Of a stretch of DNA of 64,000 nucleotides, positions 1 through 12,827 are shown piece after piece; position 1 is the first letter of the stretch, and every line of letters begins with the position of its first letter. A program made the translations under genes and the position numbers. The notes beneath the pieces were generated by a model. It searched no databases, was not told the DNA's origin, and worked only from the letters and a program-made list of their open reading frames with translations. The stretch is taken from contig ARYC01000148.1 of NCBI GenBank assembly GCA_000711775.1, positions 1 to 64,000 on the forward strand, given 5' to 3'. This DNA comes from Oxytricha trifallax. Lineage: Eukaryota; Ciliophora; Spirotrichea; Sporadotrichida; Oxytrichidae.

Positions 1-1164
1 ACTGAGTCTAGCTTGAAGAGACACATCAAAGAGGTACACTCTGGTAGAGCTAAGATCTACTTCAAGCATGATAAAGTAGATGGTAGATACTAATGCACTA
101 GCTGCACGAAGTCTTATACGCACTCAGCTAAAGTAAAGAGACATATGCAAAAGCATCATCTAAGCGAATTCCTGATTAAAGATGAGGAAACTTAAAAGCT
201 GTACCTGCTAAAAGAAAAAATAACTCCCTTGAGTCACAAAAAGAACAGTAGGATAGACTTAAGAAATAGAAGCGGTTGGAGTCAATGAACCAACCAGCAA
301 ATGGTATGTATATTGCATGCTTATAAGAGAGAGCAATGTATATACCTGCATTAAATGCAGTCGACATAAGCAGCTGTATTGAGAACTATTTGAATATTGA
401 CATACCTAACAAGGTAAAACATATAGTTGTTGATGAATTCGCATACAAGGTATATCCATTCAAGTATCTCATTAAGAACGAGCAATATTAAAATGAGTGT
501 GCAAATGAATACATAGTACTGAGAGAGGCTTAGAAAAGATAATGCAAGAATTTAGCTAAGCTCGACGGAGTTATACTTGGTCTGGTTTTATTGCTTTGAG
601 ACTCAAGAAGTTTGAAATGACTCTAAGAGAGTATTTCTGCCATAATAATAGATATCCTGATGATTTGAATGAGATACTCACAGATATGACTAAGGGTGTG
701 AAAGAGCTCCATGATCAAGGGTATGTTCATAGAGATCTGAAGCCAGAAAATGTAATGCTAAATCTCTGCCCTTTAGAAGTAGTAGTCATAGATTTAAACA
801 GAGCAATAAGACAAGAGATAGTGACTTTAGCTAAGGTTTTAGGCACTCCGGATACTTCCCTATAAGAGAGAAATGGACAAATGGCTCTGTATAATGGGAT
901 TTTTGGGCTGTAGCTGCAATTATCTTAGAGTGCGATATGGAAAGTATGTCATACTTTGGAACAAAAGATGAGAAATAATCAATAAGTTTGGCTGCTAAAC
1001 ATATTAAGCAAGATGAAATATGCAATGAAATTAAGAAGATAGTTGAGATGGTCATCGTAAAAGCTCCAGCATATTCACGATAAACATTGGATGATATACT
1101 AGAACAACTACAGACTGCTAAATTCAAGAGGTATCACAAAGATAAGCAGATAAAATTTGTTTGA
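1..1164 (+). pseudogene. TBE 57-kDa zinc-finger/kinase protein, 3' part, frameshifted
   Basis: With TAA/TAG as Gln, the start of the window encodes a C2H2 finger (CTSCTKSYTHSAKVKRHMQKHH) spanning about 91-160. A protein-kinase-like domain follows, with an AYKVYPF lysine motif near 448, VHRDLKPENVMLNL near 723-765, and IDLN in place of DFG near 787. Comparison with copies 2 and 3 shows at least three one-base losses: near 200, near 580 just before GFIALRLKKFEMT, and near 848 where GTPGYFP should be read. The stop is TGA at 1162-1164. The 5' part lies outside the window. The role of the 57-kDa protein in TBE transposition is not established; finger and kinase domains are known for the family. 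Confidence 0.88.
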
Positions 1165-1304
1165 ATTAAGTACAGTAATTCTCATTAAATATTCATTAAA
1201 TTCATTAAAAAACCTGCGTTTTCTCTACTAATCCCAATAAGACCCCAACTATACCCTACAAATCAAAGCACTTATAAACCTCACTAAGGGGTTTTGGGGT
1301 TTTG
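1..1304 (+). mobile_element. TBE transposon, copy 1 (truncated by window edge, decayed)
   Basis: This is the right-hand end of a TBE element. It holds the 57-kDa zinc-finger/kinase ORF on the plus strand followed by a terminal inverted repeat at about 1211-1304 that ends in ...GGGGTTTTGGGGTTTTG, the telomere-like end seen in copies 2 and 3. The next bases, AAT (1305-1307), fit the AnT target used by TBEs, but the other duplicate lies outside the window. Its terminal repeat and kinase sequence resemble copy 3 much more than copy 2, so copies 1 and 3 belong to one subfamily. The orientation is opposite to copies 2 and 3. The ORF carries several frameshifts, so this copy is probably inactive. 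Confidence 0.93.
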
Positions 1305-1502
1305 AATGCTTCTAATGGAAAAGGTAGATTTTTCTCTAATTAGAGACTACAAAATGAAATACTAAAACCACTAATTTAATCTGATCAATAGCAGTATCAT
1401 TAAAAAGTACAGCACTAATAGCATCAATCCATTTAGATCCCAAATGTACATCACAATTAAAATATTGACACTTATGCAAATAACAGCCAAGTTAAAATTA
1501 GC

Positions 1503-2427
1503 ATGGAGTTAAACCATTAAGAAAGTCAATCACAAAATAGTGTTTTTCATAGTATAATGTTTTAATTAAACTAGATTTTTATTATGAATTAGGTCAGTTT
1601 GAAAATTCATTGTAAAACCAGACTAAAGATTCAATTATACCAATAAACACATAGAATATTAATGAAATAAGCGCTAAAGTTGTTAATTCTAAGTAATTCT
1701 TGGAAAAATATTAAAATAAACTCAATCAAATAAAAATTAATTAGAGGAAAACTAAAATCGAAAAGCCATCATAGTTAAATTCTGCTAGAAATATAAACAC
1801 TCAATTAAAAGATCTGTTTGTTATTAGTTTATTAAAGAAAATAGGTAATAAATTGAAATATCATGTTTATTATTAATTTTTTGGTAATAACAGCTAGAGT
1901 GCAAGATTAATAGTTGGTAATCCAAATTAAGTGAGAAATAGAAACTTATAAAACTAGCAGTAAGTTGAAGTGTAGAATAGAGGCACTAACCCAATAAATA
2001 ATGAAAGTTAGGCTTAAATGTCAACAGAGCCAAATTCTAAAATTATAACTGAACAATCTATGGAAGCGGACGAGGAAGATAATTTAAATTAAAATTCCAG
2101 CAAGCAATAATAGGAAAACTAATCCTAACAGTATTAATTTAATTGAAATTTTAATGAATTAGAATTATAGTTATTTAACTATAACTATTAGATGACAGGA
2201 ATTTATCATAAGAGTAACCTCTTATAACATAAAACTCTCACGATACAGACTTGCAAGCATATATAACAGAAGAAGTACAAGATTCCTTAAATAAAAAAGA
2301 CAGTCAACTAAATTCACTTGATGAAAGAAATCACATGAGAAAAGTATCTTCATTCTCAGTTTTACCAATAAAAATAAAAGGCATCAACCCAGTCTCAATA
2401 ATACTTATTTAATGTAATTTATATTGA
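1503..2427 (+). CDS. Q/N-rich hypothetical protein
   Basis: I do not recognise this protein. The ciliate-code frame starts MELNHQESQSQN. A 53-nt intron (1540-1592, GT...AG) then gives SQFENSLQNQTKDSIIP, and a 32-nt intron (2131-2162) joins two frames in phase. The last exon reads DTDLQAYITEEVQDSLN and ends at TGA 2425-2427, giving roughly 280 residues. The composition is rich in Gln, Asn and Ser with no visible transmembrane segment or catalytic motif. The gene begins about 200 bp after TBE copy 1 and is followed within 140 bp by the next plus-strand gene. Intron calls rest only on frame continuity. Confidence 0.6.
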
Positions 2428-2562
2428 ATTTATATTGTAAATTTATAAATCATTATTTTAATCTCAGATAATTCAGCTACTAACTAACAACAACCCCAAG
2501 ACCCCTTAACCATCAATAAAAATGTCAATTAGTAAATTAGTTAAGTTAAACCCCAAAACCCT

Positions 2563-3850
2563 ATGACTGACAACATTGCCTATATTGAAAATTTCTTTAA
2601 CTTCAAAGTTGATCCATTAGATTTACTGGAGTACTTCGACTAATTTGACATCGATGTTGATTCTATGACAAAGAATTAAATTAAGAAAATCTTGCTAGAT
2701 TATCTCAATGAAAGACATCAGTAAAACCTAATTAATTATTATATCAATGATGTTTGGCTAAATTTTATAATTAATTTATAAACCAAGCTCAGTAACTTAC
2801 AGAATTAGAATAAAAATAGATGAATGTATAGAGAATAAGGGAAGAGAACAAATAACATAAATTGTAAATGGAAGAGTTATAGAGGATAAAATAGCATTAA
2901 ACTAAGTAAGTGGCAATGAAGTAGGACTAGAAAGTTTTTGAAGAAATATTCAAGAAGTACTCAATTGAGCAATTTACAATATTTATAAATGCATCATTAA
3001 TAGATGAGCTTATTTATCTATTAAATAGAGATTCCAAGATATATATTATGGAAAACAACAAAACACTTAGAATTCTCCTTTGCACAATCCAAATACAATA
3101 AATAAATCCTCACTCCCACTTTAAAACATTCAAAAATAAAAGCAGAATCAGAAAGAGTAAACTACAAAATAACTAGAGTAGTATATTAAGGAATAAATCA
3201 TTGATAAGTGGTTGATGAGGAAGGTGTTTAAGTGCATTGATTTGCTAGATCATGGTATGGATAGAGTTGAAGTCCTAAGCAAGGTGTGTCCTGAAGGGGT
3301 CTTTGATGACACTTATCATTGAATTAATTATTTTTTAACATTCTTATTACATTAATGAGCATCATAAAATATTTAGGATCATGAGAAGCAAGGAAAGCTG
3401 TGGAGACACAACAAAATAAAGAAGTAAAAGAAAGTGGAGAAGATCATATAAATCGATTAGAATTAATATAACAGTACATCAAGAACAAATTTGCATAATT
3501 CTAATAATCAAAGCGACAGTGAGCAGTAGAAATATTCTAGGCCTGGTTCTCAAAATAACAATAATCTTAATACTGATCTAAAAATTTATAATGTTTGCAA
3601 AAATAATAAAAAAATATTGTACATAGAGAAATAAATTGGTAAAACGTAGAAAGAATTTGTTTAAATCTTGAGTATAGATTGGAATCAGAGATATAAATAT
3701 TCAAATATAAATTCTAATTTTATTATGCCATGTATTAATTTAAACTTAAATTTGAGTTTTAGTTATTAATTAATTAAAAAAATACTTTAAATTCAAAAAC
3801 ACAAATCCAAAATAATTTAGCTTAAGAAATCATAATTAAAGTTCTAATGA
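2563..3850 (+). CDS. Hypothetical protein, several exons or MDSs, joins unresolved
   Basis: The start is ATG 2563 (MTDNIAYIENFFNFKVDPLD, then LLEYFDQFDIDVDSMTKNQ), an acidic N-terminus that looks genuinely coding. Later coding stretches lie in other frames: ELEQKQMNVQRIREENKQ (about 2805), VFEEIFKKYSIEQFTIF (about 2930), EQIIDKWLMRKVFKCIDLL (about 3190), ARKAVETQQNKEVKESGEDH (about 3390) and NLHNSNNQSDSEQQKYSRPG (about 3490). At least three introns or IESs must separate them, and I could not fix their boundaries. The last frame stays open to TGA 3848-3850, which overlaps the CAP-H ATG; the true end may be earlier. No family was recognised. Confidence 0.45.
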
Positions 3851-6800
3851 AAGTCGGTTAAATTTAGTAACTACCTCAAGCCCCCAATAACTTCTTGTCA
3901 ACCTATGATAATACTTAAATGCGTAACAATCAAATCATCGAGCCTCCTTAAACTTCAGAATAGATGTGAAGCCAAGCTGATACTGCAGTACATATGATTT
4001 TCTAGAATAGAGTAAATGCCAAGAATGCTTTCGATTTTGATATTGATTTCGTGCAAAATTTAAGCTTACTTCTAAGCGACAAAATTGACAATGAATCTTA
4101 ATGGCTTAGAGCAAGTGCTTCACTTGATGCAGGAACTAAGATATATGCCTATAGAGTGGATTAAGTGCATTAGGAAACTTACAAAATATTAGGAGGACTG
4201 CACAGGCAAGAGCAGGCAGCCAGAAATACTAGTGAGGCTAGCACATGTGGATCATTAAATGGAGGAGACCAGGAGTTATTCACAATGCTCAATGGTCTAG
4301 CTGATTAAGACTCATCAATAATTTAAAATAGCAAAAAGAACAATAAAAAACCATAGCAAAGCATTTAATTTACAGGCGGTGAGAGGACCCTTGAAAAAGA
4401 TCCTAAAAATCTTGATGTGACTCGCTTTGATATAGAGGCAGAGATCGATCCTTTATTCAGATAAAGAACAGCAAGATTTGATGAAAGTGGAGCAAGAAAT
4501 TTGCTAATAAACATCACGCACGTCGACAAAGGTCTTAACATATAACTTGATTCAGAAATTGCTGAGGTTAACAGGCAAAAACTTTTCAAGCCATTTAAAA
4601 GAAAGCAAGATAAGTCTATTGAGGAAGTTGAACTAGAATAGATGGAACAATTCAAAGTTCAAAAATGGAATTAAGAATATATGCTTCTCTGCAAATCTGT
4701 TTTTAAAGCTGAAGGTGTTGACACATTATGCGGGTAGAGAATGTCAAGAGAATTAGATATGAAGAGAAAAGAAATTTACGATTACATGGGAGGGGTAAGA
4801 GTGAAACAAAAGAGAAATAGAGATTAACATGAATAAATGTCAAATATCAGTGAAATGAGTCTTATTCAATCAGAAATGATGACTGAAATGGACGAGCTTG
4901 ATAAATTCATTCAAGAAGTTATTGAGAAAAATGACTAGAAAGTTGTTTAAACTCCAATTTAACCACCTTAAATAAATGCAACAACAATTAGACATGAACC
5001 AAGACAACAATAAGTGCATCATGAAGGAATATTTTTAGCAGGAGATTTTGAGAGTTAAACAATGAGTCATTCAAGATACCTTGACCCTTTTCAGTAAAAC
5101 AACATGTCTGAATAAAACACTATGAATTAGTAAAATCACTATGACGAAGATTTTGTCTAAGCTCAGCAGGAAAATGATCAAGAGTTCTTTAATCAAGGAA
5201 ATTAAATGAGACAAGATTCACATATTCAAAGTGACTATGGTGAACCAGGTGGAAACGATTATGATAATGAGGAAGATAGAATTCATGATGAAATTCAAAA
5301 TGAAATCCAGCTAGAGCAAATGGAAGATCAAGCTGAAATGAGTCTCTTTGAGAAAGCAGTTATTAATACCGATCCTATTACAGCAGAAGAATTGAAAAAT
5401 TAAAATAAGAGATTAACAGAAGAGAAGATTGATAAAAGTAGAATAAGCGACTTAAAAGATGCTTAAAAATTGCTTATGATAGATGGAAGATTCAAAATGA
5501 ATAATTAACTTGGTACTGGTAATTAAAAAGTGTTTGATGATATGAGAAAATCACTCGCAACTGGGGATGGAGATAGTGTTTTAGATTAAGATCTACTTAG
5601 GAGAGACAAGTAAAAGAGAGAAATAAAAAAAAGAATGATAGACGATGAGGTGCTTCAGTCTTACGATAAAATTTAGCCAAGTATGGATACATCTCATAAA
5701 TCAAATAAAGATAAAAAGAATTCTACTTAACCATCTTAAGCCTAAAAATCGGCTTAAAATGCAGGTCATGCTCTTGAAAAATATATTAAGGAAACTCGTA
5801 TTAAAGATATTAAACCGCAGCATTTAACAAGATTTGAATCTAAAGATATTTCAAATTTAGCTACTAGAAGCTTGCCAAAATTCAATTTATAGTTTTATGA
5901 GACTCACCCCCTTAAAAGATTATCAAGATTATTCTGTAGAACTTCATGGATGAAAATATCTGAGATAGATCCTGCTAATATTGATTATCACAGCATTTAA
6001 AATCTAAATTTCTAGGAAGGTGCTCATGGCAACATGGAACAATCTGATTTACAGAAATCACAATTCACTAACAATTAAAGCACCTTCGACTTGAAACTTT
6101 ATGAATAATATTTGGGTGTTAGTGGTCCCTCAATTTAAGAGGAGCTTAATAATCCCAATTTGACACTTTTAAACCCTGAAGATGCTGGGAGCTAAATTAG
6201 CTCATGCAGTTACAGCTATTAAAAGCCTCTATAGGAAATGTCAAACTACTCTCACGGAGGATCTATAAATAATAATGAGCTCTCGCATATTTCTTTTATT
6301 CAAGAAAGCACTAACAGAGTCATGAGCACTCTAAATGATAATGGTAAAGAAATTAATGGTGATTATTTAAGTGAATTAGTTCCACATAGAAAGCATTAAA
6401 ATTTGCAGCTGCTCATTCAAGATTTCTCCATCAATTAAATCGGTGGAAATTAAGATAAAATAGTTAATGCCAATTTAGACCCTGAGACTCAACCTCAAAA
6501 GAGAAAACTAAAATTATTCTAACATATTTTAGATAAACATGATGAACAAGAACAAGCATAACTCGAAACTGAATAATAATTGATGAATCGTATCTTATAA
6601 GCGAAGAAGTTTGACATTAAGCTTTTGAAGGAAGAAATTTGGAAAATGCTTGAAAATTAAATCCCTAGACTAGACCATAGAACACAACGTAAAATAGAAA
6701 ATAGATAAATTGGGGTGAATCTTGTTGAAGAATTAGTACCCTAAGACCCTTAAAATGATTTGAGTTTTGTGGATTTAATTGAAGCAATCCCTATGAATTG

Positions 6801-7239
6801 CTCTGAAAATTAAGATCTAATTACAACTCTTTCAATTCACACGACCTTTGTATGTTTGTTACACTTAGCCAACGAGCACAGACTCTAACTAAAGCAAATA
6901 GTTAAAAATGCTAATGGAATAGTGAATAGTAATTTGATATCAAACACTACACCAAACAACAAACATCAACCAAATCAAGCTCTATTTAATAATTAAGCTC
7001 AAACCAGTCACTTCTCATAAATGGGTATGGGCATGGATCCACAATCATATATGTCAACGAACAATAACATGAATAGCTATAATTATAATAATATAAATGG
7101 AAATGCTAATGTTCCAGGTTATTAGATTATTCCTTATAATAACCCACAAGGTGGACAGGGTTCGGTTGCATCAAATGTGCTACAATTGGGAGACTTTTTC
7201 GAAGATTTCAATTTATATGCGGAGGTACTTTAATAATGA
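3847..7239 (+). CDS. NCAPH: Condensin complex subunit 2 (CAP-H/Barren)
   Basis: CAP-H is the kleisin subunit of condensin; it bridges the SMC2/SMC4 heads during chromosome condensation. The frame starts MKVGQIQQLPQAPNNF. A 45-nt in-phase intron (3966-4010) removes an in-frame TGA and leads to VNAKNAFDFDIDFVQNLSLL. Barren-family signatures follow: LDAGTKIYAYRVDQVHQETY and FDIEAEIDPLFRQRTARFDE. The middle is an acidic Q/N-rich linker. The C-terminal signature is FDIKLLKEEIWKMLE followed by TTFVCLLHLANEHRL, the kleisin C-terminal winged-helix region. It ends at TGA 7237-7239 after about 1,115 residues, longer than animal CAP-H because of the linker. More than 3.2 kb is read without an IES, unusual for this germline. 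Confidence 0.93.
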
Positions 7240-7447
7240 AATCAATTTTAATTATATTAATGTTTAATGGAGGTTGAATTAACCCTTATTAATTTACCAA
7301 ATAATAAAATTAAATATATCTTACCTCCTTAATTATGTTTATAGTTTATAAATGATACCAAAAAGAGTTAAAAATCAAGAAATAACTAGAATTATATGAA
7401 ATTAATAAGATTTGTAATGATTTTGAAATATAATATCAAACATTTCA

Positions 7448-10400
7448 TCATAACATCTAGTTCTTAGAATTATAAGAGAACTTAGATATAGTAGAAATAT
7501 CTGGTAACTTAACCTGCCCTCCTTCTGCTTTCTTAAATAAAGCTTACTCTTTCAATAGTTTCTTATGACTTAAATCCCCTCTGGAAGTCATACTGAAGTA
7601 TTGTCTTTCTATATATTTTTGCGATAATTGAGGGTTTAAGTAATCTGGGTCATTATTCTTCATTAATCCATACTTTCTTTCCCTTCTTTCTAAATCAGTC
7701 ATTTCCTCAAAACGTTTTATATTAAATAATTAACTGTATTATAACTTTTAAATAAATATCTAAATAAAATATGTGGTTTTTTCTCTTCAAGATTCAATCT
7801 ATATTTCTTGATAATATTCGTGGAATTAAAAGTCTCATCAATATCTGATTTCTAAGAATCTGGTCCATGATTGCTCACCACTGTTGATAGTCTCTCATCC
7901 ATATTTGTGCCTTTTCTGTTATCATATGATTTCTTGTGATCTCCAAAAGCATTCATCATATAATGGAATGAAAAATAGAACAAATTTGATTCCTAAATTA
8001 TAATAATTGAATTTAAACTTTTTATTAAGAGCCTATTTCTTATTTTTCTTTTTAACATCAAGAAACATGTTGTAGATATCATCACATAGTGAGTTCAAAC
8101 TGAACTTTTCATCTGGTTTATCTCCCTCTCCACTGCCCTCAAAATGAATGTAGTAATGACCATTTTCTTGCACACCATTATTGTTATTCCCTTCTCCACT
8201 TAGAGCAGGCACATCTTTTACAAGACCTTTGTTTCCTGTTTCTATTTTGCGCATTTTTTGGTAAGTGGTTCGCACTAAGTCCTAATGTTTTTTGAATGCT
8301 TCTAATCTGTCAAAAGTTGCATAATCTCTGCGGTCTTAATCTTCTTGCTCATTAGCAGTTTCCACAAATTAAGTTTACTGCCCAAATTTCATTCTCTATT
8401 TACAATAAGCATCATAAAATCTGAAATAATGTGTTAAAGACTTACATATTCCTTCAGTCTGCCATTAAAATATCTGAAATCCTAGTCCTTCTCAAAGATC
8501 TTACTCAATATTTCGTCACACTTTAACTTGCTTGGTTCTTATGTGCTATTCACCCCAGCTGTAACTTGATCTTCACTATAGATATGCTCGTCTCCTTACT
8601 CTCCAATCTCATACATGGCTCTTCGGATCATCACATGCAAATGATCAATAGAAGTCATTTTCTTTGGAGTTGCCTTGTTTGATTGCACTTTTGGCTGACC
8701 ATTAGAATCTTTAAGAGTTGTTCTTTGCTTTACTATAGGGAATTTATATAATAAATGATTAAAAGTTACATAATTTCACGAAATCTTAAGCAGCTATGTT
8801 TTTATCTGGTAACAATCTCTTCTTCAGATCTAAGAAAGTCTTTTGAATTTCTATAAAAGACTTAACTATACTATATTTTAATTAAATTATTTTTAAAAGT
8901 TTTCTGATTGATTTTAACTCCAGCATTTAAAGCTTCCTGTTATTTCTAATATTCCTTTACTTTTGCAATAATCTCCAGATAATTGTCTCTCTTACCATTA
9001 AACTTAATTCCCATAGCTTGCATTTATTCAAACCCCATTTACTCCAAAGTTGCTGCTAGTTTGATTTAGTCTATGCGATTTGAAGGTGATAAATCAAATA
9101 ATTGTGTTGAAATGATTGAGAAAAGCTGGTCTTTTAAATCACACACATCTACCATTTGCAAATCAATTCTTATATTTAGTTGAGAATCTTCACTGACTCT
9201 TTCCTCGATACTATTTTGCCTGTTTAATCCATCTTAAAAATGTTATAGAAAAGTATCATTAAGAATTGTGTTAAATAAAAATCTTGGTCCTGCTTTAATT
9301 GGTCATCTTTATTTGAAACTCTCTTTATCGCGGCTTTCTTGAAAGTCATCTACTTTTTCATTGGAGTTGTTGGTGACTTTATTTGTCTATCAGAAACCGC
9401 CAATCCACTTTTCCTGCCTTATACAGATTAAACCTGCTTTTTTACCATTTTGACTGCTGCATTTGTTATAATTTTGAGGAGAGATGCTGTACTATTGCCA
9501 TCACCTTGCTCTGTTTTTATTTCCTAGTTGTTACTTGAGGAGTCTTATATTTAAGTTCTACCAGTACTAAACAGATTTGTAAGATTTTTACCTTGATCGG
9601 ACTTCTGTCCTTGGAACTTAAAATTTTAATTAAAAATAAAAACTTTTTCTTTAGTGATCTCTGAAGCCTCTCTTTTAAGGTGCCACCATTAACAACATTT
9701 ATCATTCTAACTTGGGATTTTGCTTTAAAACTTGCTCGTGGAGAACCATCTCTAGATCTACCTGCTCGTCTAGCTAAACTGTTTTCTGATAGATTTGAAG
9801 CCTCATCATCAGTTTGAAATTAAAACCATATAAATATAAAAATAAACCATTAAAAGTATATTTCAGTAGCTATTTTTTAAGCGACCATAACCCCAGAGAA
9901 AAAATCATTGTTGTTTATTTAATCTGAATGGTAATTCTCTGCATAATTATTTGAATTTCGATGTTTAGCTTAATCGGGTCCTTGTAAATTCGCATTTTCT
10001 TTAATGGAATCGAAGGTATCTTGATTTCGCTCAGAAAATACTCCATCTCTTTTTGGTTTTCCAATGTCATCTTCTTCTGCCTACTCTATTTGAAAAAGTG
10101 AAATTTAAATAAGTGGCCTAAGAGATGTTTCAATTCAATTAATCCCAATTTATATCTCCAATAGCATAAATATTTTTAATTCTACTCTTCCAGTGACTTG
10201 AATAGAGGAATATTCTGCATAGACCTCATAGAATCCTTTTTCTCATTAAAATTAAACCCTCTTGTTGCATTGAAATTGCTGCTTACTCCATCCTGCACAC
10301 TGTTTTCAAATTCATTTTCATATATAATCTAACTCGGCTGGTCTATCTTGGAAAGTGGGTCCATTAGTGGCAAATCATTCAATCTCTAGTTCAGATCTTA

Positions 10401-11012
10401 CTGTAAATTTTATTAAGTATTATCCTTTTTAGTAGAAAGCTTTGGATTTTTTTAATTTTTAGATTAATTTGAACTTATTTTTTAACCTTAATTTTAATTT
10501 TTTTAGTTTCTTTAGTTTGACATTGGTGATTTGCTCCCTCCCTCTTTTCTTTATTTAATACAATGAATTTACAATAGAATATGTTAAAATATGTAATGCT
10601 GCTAAATAATTTAAAACACCACTTTCTTTGAGCTTGCTTCTTTTAATCAGAAATGGTAATAGGGCTTCCATTAGGATTTCTTTCACTCATTTGTGTTTCA
10701 AATCTTGAACTTCTAGCACTTACAGCTTTATTATTACTATTTGATTGATAATTGTCTTAGTTTTAAATATGTGATATACTACTTTTTAATAAATTGGTGG
10801 ATTCTTAATTAAAAATAATGATGATAATTTATGTAGTTGATATCTTAGAAATCAATTGACGAAGTGTCCTGACTTCCTTGTCTCATGTGGAGAGTGGATG
10901 TACCATCTGCCAATTAAAACCTAAAATCATCCAGATTTTGGTTAATTTATGGTTGGTAATCGAGGTTTTAAGTCCGCATCATTTGAGTTTATTTGGCTTC
11001 AATTTTTAGCAT
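7448..11012 (-). CDS. Large hypothetical protein (~1,000 aa), multi-exon
   Basis: Read right to left, the start is ATG at 11012 (MLKIEAKQTQMMRTQNLDYQ), directly preceded by an in-frame TGA. Recognisable coding stretches follow in order: DPLSKIDQPSQIIYENEFEN (about 10350), DDIGKPKRDGVFSERNQDT (about 10050), ASNLSENSLARRAGRSRDGS (about 9780), QLFDLSPSNRIDQIKLAATL (about 9080), MTSIDHLHVMIRRAMYEIGE (about 8640), RFYDAYCKQRMKFGQQ (about 8400) and an 80-residue stretch at 8033-8275. The stop is TGA at 7448-7450. Several short introns are needed. The protein is charged and partly Q/N-rich, with a conserved-looking helical C-terminal half. I recognise no family. TBE copy 2 lies 295 bp upstream of its start. 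Confidence 0.65.
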
Positions 11013-11307
11013 CAACCCTAGATCAGTATTAAATTTAACATATTGAATTAATTAAATTAATAACTAAAAATATACAATGAAAGATATTATCAATGTTCAA
11101 TTTAGATGTTAAGGTGTTTAAAAACATAATTAAATCTCAATAAATAAAGTTGAATAAATATAATAGCAATGATGCCATATTTCTGAATAAATATATAATT
11201 AAACAGTAAAATTTGAATATTTATCAATATTAACTTTCATAAAAATCAATAATGAAAAGAAATTACTCCTAATAATAAATCGCACCTTAAATGTAGATGG
11301 CCGCATT

Positions 11308-11385
11308 CAAAACCCCAAAACCCCTTAATGAGGTTTATAAGTGCTTTGATTTGTAGGGAATTTGTTAGGGGTTGGGGTTATTAAT
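11308..11385 (+). repeat. TBE copy 2 left terminal inverted repeat (78 bp)
   Basis: The repeat begins CAAAACCCCAAAACCCC and ends ...GGGTTATTAAT. It is identical by eye over 78 bp to the reverse complement of 15306-15383. The first 17 bp are C4A4-type telomere repeat. ATT precedes it at 11305-11307. Confidence 0.96.
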
Positions 11386-11426
11386 AGGTTTTAATGTGAA
11401 ATTTATAGTAAATTTATTTAATTTAA

Positions 11427-12827
11427 TCACTCAAAATGCACTTTAGGATCATGTGGGAGTGGTCTAAAGTCTATCTTACTTAACCACAACTCTATCTGCT
11501 CTAATATTATGTCTGATCTAGAGTTTGGTCTTAATATTATTGATTCTGCCATTTATTTTAATGATTGAGAGACTCTGGTTTTGTCTATAAATTACTTGAT
11601 TCTTTGCTTAGCATCTTTCTCACACCTAGTAGAGTAGTAATCGTTGCGAGGCATATCGCACTCTATTATTATTGCTGCTAAAGCCCACACATCCCATTAA
11701 TAATCTCCATCTCTCCAGTCTTCTCTTTCAGGATAATAGCCTGGAGTTCCCATAACACTTCCTAGCCTTGATACTTCCACCCTTAATGCTCTGTTGAAGT
11801 CAATAATTGCCACTCTTACAGGTGAGAAGTTTATCATAATATTCTCAGGCTTCAAATCTCTATGAACAAAGCCTAACTTATGTAACTCTTTTATACCTTG
11901 TAAGGTTTAGGTTGCTATCAAAGCAAGCTACTTATGATTCCTTTGATCAGTAATAAAATCTCTGAGGGTCATTTCATAGAGTTGGAGTCTGAGAGCCACA
12001 TGATCCTTGGCAAGAAGATCAGCATCTAGCTTGATTAAGTAACTACATTCTTTAAACTTAGCTTAAGTGAGTACTTGATACTCATTTGTAAACTCCATCT
12101 GATATTTATCATCACTTAAGAGATAGTTGAAGGGATACACCTTGTATGCGTATTGATGATCATTGATAACTTTCTTATCAAAGGAGTCTTCTATTATAAG
12201 GTAGCTTTAAAGAGAAGTGTCTAGGTCAATTTAAGCAAGAACCGGTATTTTCTTGTATTGAATCTTGATCATAATTTTTGTTATTTCAGAGGTCAGTTGG
12301 TTGCGTGCCTTCTTAACGTACTCTAACTCTCTAGCTTATTCAGGTACTACGACCTTAGAATATTCCCTCGCTTTTCTTTTGTTTAGAAGCTTCAGCTCAA
12401 CTTCATGATTCTCAACTTCTATATCTTTCTTGTGAGCTTTTAATAGATGCTTCTTTAAGTCTCTTGTATGAGAGTATTGCTTATGGCACTCAAAGCAGTC
12501 ATACTTTCCATCTATTTTATCATGCTTTAAGTATACAGTGGGCTTTGCTTCTCTATGCTCCTTCATATGTCTGTACCAGCTTGATTTATGAGCAAAATCT
12601 CTCTCACATAACTCACAAAAATAGACTTCAACTTCTTCAGTTTGTATAGGAATTTCATTAATACCTTTCTCCTCCTCTCTGTCTCCCACACACTTGTTTG
12701 CCATTAATTTTCTATTATTAATTTCAATTTTAATAACAGAGACATCAAGTGATAGCTCTGGTAGTTCCTTATGAGAGTTCATCTCGCAGCTATCACACTT
12801 TTTATTGCTCCCAAAGGTAAGTCTCAT
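11427..12827 (-). CDS. TBE 57-kDa zinc-finger and protein-kinase-like protein, intact
   Basis: A 466-residue open frame starts MRLTFGSNKKCDSCEMNSHK and stops at TGA 11427-11429. Two C2H2 fingers lie near residues 80-150: CELCERDFAHKSSWYRHMKEH and CFECHKQYSHTRDLKKHLLK. A kinase-like domain follows: AYKVYPF (lysine of VAIK type), VHRDLKPENIMINF (catalytic loop), IIDFNRAL where DFG is expected, GTPGYYPERED (APE-like) and WDVWALAAIII. The glycine loop is not obvious. The Gly-to-Asn change in the metal-binding motif occurs in copies 2 and 3, so it is a family property and not decay. The function in transposition is unknown; DNA binding plus phosphotransfer or a pseudokinase role are both possible. 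The divergent neighbour is the 22-kDa gene. Confidence 0.95.
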
